Positions 58,029-64,000 of a DNA stretch of 64,000 bases are shown in pieces. This DNA is from Lentzea pudingi (GTDB lineage: Bacteria; Actinomycetota; Actinomycetes; Mycobacteriales; Pseudonocardiaceae): NCBI RefSeq assembly GCF_014646255.1, contig NZ_BMNC01000024.1, positions 1 to 64,000 of the forward strand. The letters run 5' to 3'. The position numbers and the translations under genes are program-made. The notes beneath the pieces are model-generated. The model saw nothing but the letters and a program-made list of their open reading frames with translations. It did no database searches and was not told the origin of the DNA. Position 1 is the first letter of the stretch; each line of letters begins with the position of its first letter.

Positions 58029-59528
58029 GTGGAGCAGCGCGATCCGCTGGTAGCGGGCCAGATTCCGCGGTTGGACCGAGAGGTCCGCGCGTTGCTCAAC
58101 GCTGGCCGCTTGCCGGAGGCGAACAGCCTCTTCGACGAGGTGGTCACCAAGGTGTCCCCCGGCGCCGACCGCTGGGTTCGATCAGCGGTGCTGGTCAACC
58201 GGGCGGTGATGGCCTGGCGCCTCGGCCGCATCCCCCTCGCCCTGGAACTGGCCGCCGAGGGGTGGACCGACCTCGACGCCGACCGTTCCGACAGCCCGGC
58301 CGTGGCCCACACGATGGGTTCGCTCGGTTATCTGATGGAGGGCATCGGCAACCGGCGCGCGGCGCTCGAGATGCTGCGGCTGTCCGTTCAGGTCGCGCGG
58401 CGGGCGGGCAACACCGACGTGCTGGCCCACTGCCTGCAGCGCCTCGGTGGTTCGCTCAACTTCCGCGCCTGCTCGGGCCCTGTCGCGGCGGCGCCGGCGA
58501 TCTTCGAGGAAGCCCTGGCGTACCTCGACGAGGGCCTGGGCATCGTGAAGGACGAGGTGCACCGGCGCGCGCTCCTCGGCGCGTGCGGGCGGTCCCTGGC
58601 CGGTGTCGGCCAGCTGGACAAGGCCGAGGAGATGGGCGAGGAGACGCTGCGGCTGTCCCTCGACGCCGACGACCTCTGGGGCATCTCGGTCGGCAACTGG
58701 GTTCTCGCCGTGGTGCGGCGGGAGCAGGACGACTTCGACGAGGCGCGCACACTCGCGTCCCGTGCGGTGACGAGTGCCGAACGCATCAACGACACGTCAC
58801 TGCTGCTGCGGTTCTCCACGGAGCTGGCGGACATCTGCCACGCCCTGGGTGACGCGGAGGGTGAAGCCGAGGCGTTGCGCCGGTCGATGGCCGCCTCCCG
58901 CACGGCCAGGGAGACGTTGCAGGAAGGCCTGGGTCAGGCGCTGGAACAGCGCCGGGTGGCCGTTCAGGCGCAGCGGCTCGCGGTGGCGGCGCAGGAGGCC
59001 GCAGCGCGCGACCCGTTGACGGGCCTGGCGAACCGGCTCGGGCTGGAACGTGCGGCCGCCGCGTTGCTGGAGTCGACGGCGGCGCGCGGGCGGGTGCCGT
59101 GGCTCGTGCTGGTCGACGTCGACTGGTTCAAGAACGTCAACGACGACGCGGGGCACGCGACGGGTGATGCGGCGTTGCGCGAGATCGCGGCGTTGCTGCG
59201 GCGCGAGTGCCGGGCGGACGACCTGGTGGCGCGCTGGGCCGGTGACGAGTTCGTGGTGGTGCTCGGCGACACCGGGCCGAACATGGACGTCGGCCCGAAC
59301 GTGGCCGAGCGGATCCGCGCGGCCGTCGACGGGCACGACTGGACGATGGTGCTCGGCTCGGTCCGCCGCCCGACGGTCAGCATCGGTGTCGCGGCGGGAC
59401 CGGCCAAACTGGACCAGCTGTTCGCGGCCGCCGACATGGCGCTGTACCGCGCCAAGCGGCAGGGCCGCAACAGGGTCGAGGTCGAGCCCTCGGTGGACGA
59501 GGTGCCCGAGATCGTTTCGGGGAACTGA
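58029..59528 (+). CDS. TPR-containing diguanylate cyclase (GGDEF)
   Basis: This 499-aa protein has an N-terminal array of TPR-like helical repeats (about 20-300), a coiled connector and a C-terminal GGDEF domain beginning AARDPLTGLANRLGLERA. The signature loop is AGDEFVVVL, one residue off GGDEF but with the catalytic Asp-Glu, so it probably makes c-di-GMP. The inhibitory RxxD site is not obvious. There is no membrane helix, so it is cytoplasmic with a protein-sensing front end. Start GTG 58029 has GGAG about 13 nt upstream. Confidence 0.9.
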   Translation: MEQRDPLVAGQIPRLDREVRALLNAGRLPEANSLFDEVVTKVSPGADRWVRSAVLVNRAVMAWRLGRIPLALELAAEGWTDLDADRSDSPAVAHTMGSLGYLMEGIGNRRAALEMLRLSVQVARRAGNTDVLAHCLQRLGGSLNFRACSGPVAAAPAIFEEALAYLDEGLGIVKDEVHRRALLGACGRSLAGVGQLDKAEEMGEETLRLSLDADDLWGISVGNWVLAVVRREQDDFDEARTLASRAVTSAERINDTSLLLRFSTELADICHALGDAEGEAEALRRSMAASRTARETLQEGLGQALEQRRVAVQAQRLAVAAQEAAARDPLTGLANRLGLERAAAALLESTAARGRVPWLVLVDVDWFKNVNDDAGHATGDAALREIAALLRRECRADDLVARWAGDEFVVVLGDTGPNMDVGPNVAERIRAAVDGHDWTMVLGSVRRPTVSIGVAAGPAKLDQLFAAADMALYRAKRQGRNRVEVEPSVDEVPEIVSGN

Positions 59529-59538
59529 GAGTTCTTCG

Positions 59539-60186
59539 CTAGGCGATCAGGCCGCCGCGGTAGGCCACCAGTGCGGCCTGCACGCGGTTGACCGCGCCGA
59601 TCTTGCCGAGCACGGAGCTCACGTAGCCCTTCACCGTCGCCTCCGACAGGTGCAGGGTGCCGCCGATCTCCGCGTTGGACATGCCCTGGCCGATCAGCAC
59701 GAGCACCTCGCGCTCGCGTTCGGACAGGCTCTGGAGAAGCCTGCGTGCCGGCTCCGCCATTCGTTCACCGTCCGCCACCGCCGCGAGAACCCTCGCCGCG
59801 ACGCCGGGGTCGAGAACAGCACCCCCGCGCGCGAGATCGCGCACGGCTTTGACGAGCTGTTCCGGTTCGGTGTCCTTGAGGAGGAAGCCGGCCGCGCCGA
59901 GACGCAGTGCTTCCGAAACGTATTCGTCGACGTCGAACGTGGTCAGGATGCAGACCCTCGGTGGGTCCGGCAGGGTCCGCAGCCTCCGCAAGGCCACGAG
60001 TCCGTCCGAGGTGCGCATCCGGATGTCGAGCAGGACCACGTGCGGACGGTGCTGGCGTGCCAGGTCGGCTACCAGGTGACCGTCATCGGCCTCAGCAACA
60101 ACTTCGATGTCTCCGACGCTGCTCAGGATCATGCGAAGGCCGGAACGGACGAGATCCTCGTCGTCGGCCAGCAGAACCTTGATCAC
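59539..60186 (-). CDS. NarL/LuxR-type response regulator, orphan
   Basis: This 215-aa regulator has a receiver domain with LLADDEDLVRSGLRMIL, the phospho-acceptor Asp in VVLLDIRMRTSDGL and the Lys in FLLKDTEPEQLV, then a LuxR helix-turn-helix (LSEREREVLVLIGQGMSNAE, then LHLSEATVKGYVSSVLGKIG). No histidine kinase is next to it, so its partner is elsewhere. ATG 60186 is used. It converges with the GGDEF gene, 10 bp apart. Confidence 0.92.
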   Translation of the reverse strand: MIKVLLADDEDLVRSGLRMILSSVGDIEVVAEADDGHLVADLARQHRPHVVLLDIRMRTSDGLVALRRLRTLPDPPRVCILTTFDVDEYVSEALRLGAAGFLLKDTEPEQLVKAVRDLARGGAVLDPGVAARVLAAVADGERMAEPARRLLQSLSEREREVLVLIGQGMSNAEIGGTLHLSEATVKGYVSSVLGKIGAVNRVQAALVAYRGGLIA

Positions 60187-60637
60187 GACGCCTCCCGCAT
60201 TGGCGTTCCGTGCTCCCTCATGTTCGTGATCTTGGCGTACGCACGCCGAAGGTCACGTTAATTCTCAGTTATCTCATCATGTGGTTACAGATTTTCGAGA
60301 ACGCGGACCACGTTCACAGTTACCGGAATTGAGCGCTGACTTCGCTGCGTAGGCAGGCCACCAGGCGTTAGGAGGGGCCGTCGGAACCCTGAGTGACGAA
60401 ACACGAATATCCCACTCAGTGGAATGACGTACCAGAAACACGGATACGGCCTAGGTAATCCGATTCAGAAGTCTTCGACTTCCTCATTTCTGCCCATACG
60501 TCCTGCTGATCGGTTTCGGTATCGATACAGGCGTTCCGGTGGGCCTCCAGAAAACGCGAAGGTCTTTCGCAATAGGCCTACCGGAAAGTAACGTGCGTCA
60601 CAACAGTCCTGCCCTGCACGGAGAGGAGCTTCGCGCG
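60187..60637. other. Intergenic region upstream of the penicillin acylase-family gene
   Basis: This 450-bp divergent gap is less GC-rich than its surroundings. It must hold promoters for the orphan regulator and the secreted enzyme, but I see no clear -35/-10 pair. A small palindrome CCACT-C-AGTGG lies near 60411. AGGAG (60624-60628) is the ribosome-binding site of the enzyme. No further gene is supported. Confidence 0.5.
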
Positions 60638-63600
60638 ATGCGGAGAGCCAATCCGGTGACGTCCCTGCTGGCGACCGCCGCCGTCACCGCCTCCCTTTTG
60701 ATCGTTCCACTCGCACAGGCCGAGGAACCCCCGCGCGCCGCCGCGTACGCCGCCGACGACTACTGCCTCGGGCAGTGCGGCGACATCCTGCCGCCCGGTA
60801 ACAACGGCAACGCGACGCTGGCCGAGATCCTCACCCACAAGGCGTTCGGCACCAGGCCCGCGCACTCGGCCGACCAGCTCGGCAAGTACGACGCGCTGGT
60901 CGGCGGCTACAGCGGCCTGACGAACGGCCAGCTGACGGACTTCTTCAACGACGCGTCGTTCGGCGTGCCGGCCGACCAGGTCGAGAGCACGCTGAAGCCT
61001 CGCGCGGACGTCACGATCGTGCGCGACAAGAAGATCGGCATGCCGCACATCACCGGGACCACGCGGTCCGGCACGATGTTCGGCGCCGGCTTCGCGGCCG
61101 CGCAGGACCGCCTGTGGCTGATGGACGTCTTCCGCCACCTCGGCCGCGGGCAGCTGACCGGGTTCGCCGGCGGCGCGCCCGGCAACCGCGTGCTGGAGCA
61201 GAGCTTCTTCAACCAGATCCCGTACACCGAGGCGGATCTGCAGAAGCAGATCGAGTCCGCGGCCGCGAACGGCGGTGAGCGCGGGCGGCAGGCGATGGCC
61301 GACGTCAACGACTACACCGCGGGGATCAACGCGTACATCACGCAGTCCATCAGCGCCCGCAACTTCCCCGGCGAGTACGTGCTGACCGGGCACGCCGACG
61401 CGATCACGAACTGGAACGACATCCAGCCGTTCAAGCCGACCGACATGGTGGCGATCGCCTCCGTCGTCGGCGGCCTGTTCGGTGCCGGTGGTGGCGGCGA
61501 GGTGCAGTCGGCGCTGGTGAAGCTGGCAGCGCAGAACAAGTACGGCGCCGCCGTCGGTGAGCAGGTGTGGAACGCGTTCCGGGCGCAGAACGACCCCGAG
61601 GCCGTGCTGACCCTCCACGACGGACAGTCCTTCCCGTACTCGGCCTCGCCCGCTTCGCCTCACGGCGTGGCGCTGCCGGACGGTGGTTCCATCACGCCCG
61701 AGCGCATGGTCTACGACGAGGTGGGCGGCACCGGCGCTGCTGTGGCTGTTCCCGCCGCCGCGGACGTGGCCAAGGCTCGCGGGATCTTCTCCGACGGCGT
61801 GCTGCCCGCCGACCTGCTGAACAAGAAGCACGGCATGTCGAACGCGCTGGCCGTCTCGGGCGCGCACACCGACACCGGCAACCCGATCGCCGTGTGGGGC
61901 CCGCAGACCGGTTACTTCGCACCGCAGCTGCTCCTGCTGCAGGAGCTCAACGGCCCCGGCATCCGTTCGCGCGGCGTCGCGTTCGCCGGCGTCTCGATGT
62001 ACGTGCAGCTCGGGCGCGGCGTCGACTACTCGTGGAGCGCCACCTCGTCGGGCCAGGACATCGTCGACACCTACGCCGTCGAACTGTGCAATCCGGACGG
62101 TTCTCCTGCTTCGAAGGCTTCGACGTCGTACCTGTTCCACGGCGCCTGCCTGCCGATGGAACGCCTGGAGCGCAAGAACGCCTGGAAGCCGACCGTCGCG
62201 GACGGCACGCCCGCCGGTTCGTACACGCTGGTGATGTACCGGACCAAGTACGGCCTGGTGACGAGCCGTGCGACCGTGGGCGGCACGGTCGTCGCGTACA
62301 CCACGCTGCGTTCGACGTACATGCACGAGGTCGACTCGATCATCGGCTTCCAGGAGCTCAACGACCCGTCCGCGATCCGTTCTGCTCCGGACTTCCAGCG
62401 CGCGGCCAACAAGATCGGGTACGCGTTCAACTGGTTCTACGTGGACTCGCGCGACACCGCGTACTTCAACTCGGGCCTGAACCCGGTCCGCCGCTCCACT
62501 GTGGACCCGAACCTGCCGACGTGGGGCCGGGCCGAGTACGAGTGGGTCGGCTGGAACGGCGACGACAACACGTCCACCGTGATGCCGTTCGCCGGACACC
62601 CGAACTCGATCAACCAGGACTACTACGTGTCCTGGAACAACAAGCAGGCCAAGGACTTCACGTTCGGCGGGTTCGGCCACAGCGCCGTGCACCGCGGCGA
62701 CCTGCTCGACCGTCGCGTGCGCGCTCTCATCGCGTCGGGCCAGAAGGTCACGCGTGCTGCGCTGACCCGCGTGATGGCCGAAGCGGCCGTAGCCGACCTG
62801 CGTGCCGAGCAGGTGCTGCCCGAACTGCTGAGGGTGGTGGAGTCCGCTCCGGTGGATGCTTCGCTGGCCCCGGTCGTGCAGAAGCTGAAGGACTGGCAGC
62901 GCTCCGGCTCGTTGCGCAAGGAGACCGCGAAGGGCAGCAAGACCTACAACCACGCCGAAGCCATCCGGATTCTGGATGCCTGGTGGCCCCTCCTGGTCGA
63001 GGCGCAGTTCAAGCCGTCCCTGGGCGACGGCCTGTACAACGCCGTCGTGGCAGCACAGCAGGTGGACGAGGCCCCGTCCGACGCGCACGGCGCCGCACCG
63101 CACAAGGGTTCGTCGTTCCAGTACGGCTGGTGGGGCTACGTGGACAAGGACCTGCGCAAGGTCCTGGGCGACCCGGTCCAGGGCGCGTTCCCGCAGACGT
63201 ACTGCGGCGGCGGCACTTTGTCCGGTTGCCGCACCGCTCTCGTCTCCGCTCTGCAGACGGCCGCCGCCAAGCCCGCGAACGCCGTCTACCCGGGCGACGC
63301 CGACTGCGCCGCAGGCGACCAGTGGTGCGCGGACACGATCATCCACCGCGCCATGGGCGGCATCACCCAGGACAAGATCCACTGGCAGAACCGCCCGACC
63401 TACCAGCAGGTCGTGCAGTTCCCGGCCCGCCGGGGCCAGAACATCGCCAACCTGGCAGCCGGCCGCACCACCACCGCGTCGTCGCACGAAACGGGCTGGA
63501 ACACCCTCCCGCCGTCGAACGCGGTGGACGGCAACCCGACGTCCCGCTGGGCCAGCGACTGGAACGACAACCAATGGATCCAGGTGGACCTTGGCTCAGT

Positions 63601-63838
63601 GCAACGGATCGGTCGCACGGTGTTGCGGTGGGAGTCGGCGTACGGGAAGGGCTACCGCATCGAGATTTCCAATGACGGCACGAACTGGCGGAACGTTTTC
63701 TCCACAAGTGCTGGCGATGGCGGCGAGGATGTCGTAGCGTTCACACCACAGGACGCGAGATTCCTCCGGATGACCGGTACCCAACGGGCTGGGCAGTACG
63801 GATACTCCCTGTACGAGCTTGAGGTCTACGTCTCGTAG
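60638..63838 (+). CDS. Secreted penicillin acylase-family (Ntn) hydrolase with F5/8C domain
   Basis: This 1066-aa precursor has a signal peptide (TSLLATAAVTASLLIVPLAQA), then an N-terminal-nucleophile acylase. IGMPHITGTTRSGTMFGAGFAAAQDRLWLM is in the alpha region. The linker ends HGMSNALAVSG, with Ser401 as the likely new N-terminal nucleophile after self-cleavage, giving chains of about 375 and 660 residues. An F5/8C (discoidin-like) domain at about 935-1066 (RTTTASSHETGWN, WIQVDLGSVQRIGRTVLRW) would bind glycans or surfaces. Relatives hydrolyse penicillins, acyl-homoserine lactones, aculeacins or polymyxins; the substrate is unknown. ATG 60638 has AGGAG 9 nt upstream. Confidence 0.88.
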   Translation: MRRANPVTSLLATAAVTASLLIVPLAQAEEPPRAAAYAADDYCLGQCGDILPPGNNGNATLAEILTHKAFGTRPAHSADQLGKYDALVGGYSGLTNGQLTDFFNDASFGVPADQVESTLKPRADVTIVRDKKIGMPHITGTTRSGTMFGAGFAAAQDRLWLMDVFRHLGRGQLTGFAGGAPGNRVLEQSFFNQIPYTEADLQKQIESAAANGGERGRQAMADVNDYTAGINAYITQSISARNFPGEYVLTGHADAITNWNDIQPFKPTDMVAIASVVGGLFGAGGGGEVQSALVKLAAQNKYGAAVGEQVWNAFRAQNDPEAVLTLHDGQSFPYSASPASPHGVALPDGGSITPERMVYDEVGGTGAAVAVPAAADVAKARGIFSDGVLPADLLNKKHGMSNALAVSGAHTDTGNPIAVWGPQTGYFAPQLLLLQELNGPGIRSRGVAFAGVSMYVQLGRGVDYSWSATSSGQDIVDTYAVELCNPDGSPASKASTSYLFHGACLPMERLERKNAWKPTVADGTPAGSYTLVMYRTKYGLVTSRATVGGTVVAYTTLRSTYMHEVDSIIGFQELNDPSAIRSAPDFQRAANKIGYAFNWFYVDSRDTAYFNSGLNPVRRSTVDPNLPTWGRAEYEWVGWNGDDNTSTVMPFAGHPNSINQDYYVSWNNKQAKDFTFGGFGHSAVHRGDLLDRRVRALIASGQKVTRAALTRVMAEAAVADLRAEQVLPELLRVVESAPVDASLAPVVQKLKDWQRSGSLRKETAKGSKTYNHAEAIRILDAWWPLLVEAQFKPSLGDGLYNAVVAAQQVDEAPSDAHGAAPHKGSSFQYGWWGYVDKDLRKVLGDPVQGAFPQTYCGGGTLSGCRTALVSALQTAAAKPANAVYPGDADCAAGDQWCADTIIHRAMGGITQDKIHWQNRPTYQQVVQFPARRGQNIANLAAGRTTTASSHETGWNTLPPSNAVDGNPTSRWASDWNDNQWIQVDLGSVQRIGRTVLRWESAYGKGYRIEISNDGTNWRNVFSTSAGDGGEDVVAFTPQDARFLRMTGTQRAGQYGYSLYELEVYVS

Positions 63839-63849
63839 GCCTTCGAGAT

Positions 63850-63885
63850 GAGGACGCCGATCCACCCCCAGGGGTCGGCGTCCTC
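63850..63885 (+). terminator. Hairpin terminator after the acylase gene
   Basis: GAGGACGCCGA (63850-63860) pairs with TCGGCGTCCTC (63875-63885) around a 14-nt loop. It lies 11 nt past the stop of the acylase gene and before a convergent partial gene, so it could serve both. Confidence 0.8.
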
Positions 63886-63893
63886 AACTTATT

Positions 63894-64000
63894 TCAGGCC
63901 AGATGCCGTGCGAGCTCATCAGCCGCGTCGTCGTGGCCGTAGCCCTTCATCAGGCGCTGGACCTGCTCGAACACGTCCCATCGGTTCTGCGGCTCGAGGC
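63894..64000 (-). CDS. 3' end of an unidentified gene (cut by window edge)
   Basis: Read on the minus strand, a frame runs from the window edge to a TGA at 63894-63896. Its last residues include NRWDVFEQVQRLMKGYGHDD and end DELARHLA. It looks like a soluble helical C-terminus, but too little is present to name a family. Confidence 0.5.
   Translation of the reverse strand, partial: LEPQNRWDVFEQVQRLMKGYGHDDAADELARHLA

Noticed and set aside
60578..63574. 998-aa open frame on the minus strand opposite the acylase gene
   Set aside because: It is an antisense shadow of a real gene: high GC keeps frames open, it has no ribosome-binding site or family motif, and the plus-strand protein has clear domains and a signal peptide.
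1..64000. CRISPR array, prophage, IS element or large biosynthetic gene cluster
   Set aside because: No regularly spaced repeat-spacer array, transposase, integrase, phage structural gene, polyketide synthase or NRPS module was found; the repeats seen at 188 and 35046 have no unique spacers.

Overview
The window is high-GC actinobacterial chromosome, most likely from the order Pseudonocardiales (Lentzea/Actinosynnema-like; the exact genus is inferred). Many genes start with GTG or TTG, 4-bp GTGA or ATGA overlaps are common, and the gene order matches the Mycobacterium tuberculosis stretch Rv0981-Rv1015c: rplY, pth, pks16, ispE, ksgA, rpfB, tatD, metG, rsmI, pmt, sepX/glpR, rimJ, glp (moeA-like), galU, 5-formyl-THF cyclo-ligase, FmdB, mscL, moaB2, pepD and mprBA. 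It is therefore a conserved backbone with lineage-specific inserts. There is no prophage, insertion sequence, CRISPR array or large biosynthetic cluster.

Region 1 (0-17 kb): ribosomal protein L25, peptidyl-tRNA hydrolase, a Pks16-type acyl-AMP ligase and two DivIVA-type repeat proteins on either side of the pth/pks16 segment. An ABC-F ATPase and ispE follow. Then comes a metNIQ methionine importer behind a SAM riboswitch and a short Cys-containing leader peptide, followed by ksgA, rpfB (with a CRP-like site far upstream), tatD and metG.

Region 2 (16.7-29 kb): a PadR-controlled DrrAB-type ABC exporter with twin palindromic operators, rsmI and pmt. An ECF sigma factor/anti-sigma pair diverges from a secreted membrane-anchored protein across a perfect 13-bp inverted repeat. 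A PD-(D/E)XK-like protein, a Ser/Thr kinase with an N-terminal membrane domain, several secreted proteins, a cupin and tRNA-Ala(CGC) follow.

Region 3 (29-40 kb): the cell-division set sepX/glpR-rimJ-glp, then galU, mscL, moaB2, a two-component system and HtrA/PepD. A 0.6-kb repeat-rich gap holds a 43-bp tandem repeat and a decayed duplicate of a small gene's 3' end.

Region 4 (39.5-50.5 kb): an apparent insertion for galactoside use (galT, DeoR regulator, GH42 beta-galactosidase, divergent sugar ABC importer). After it come lepB, MprAB and a TRIC-type channel.

Region 5 (50.6-64 kb): a nucleotidyltransferase-like protein, an Eis-like acetyltransferase, 3-hydroxyacyl-CoA dehydrogenase with an EthD partner, and a histidine phosphatase. 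Next is a zinc-starvation locus of Cys-free ribosomal proteins (L32, L31B, L28, L33, S14, S18) with an Mrf-like COG0523 protein and a candidate Zur operator. The window closes with bluB, a TPR-GGDEF protein, an orphan LuxR-type regulator and a secreted penicillin acylase-family enzyme carrying an F5/8C domain.
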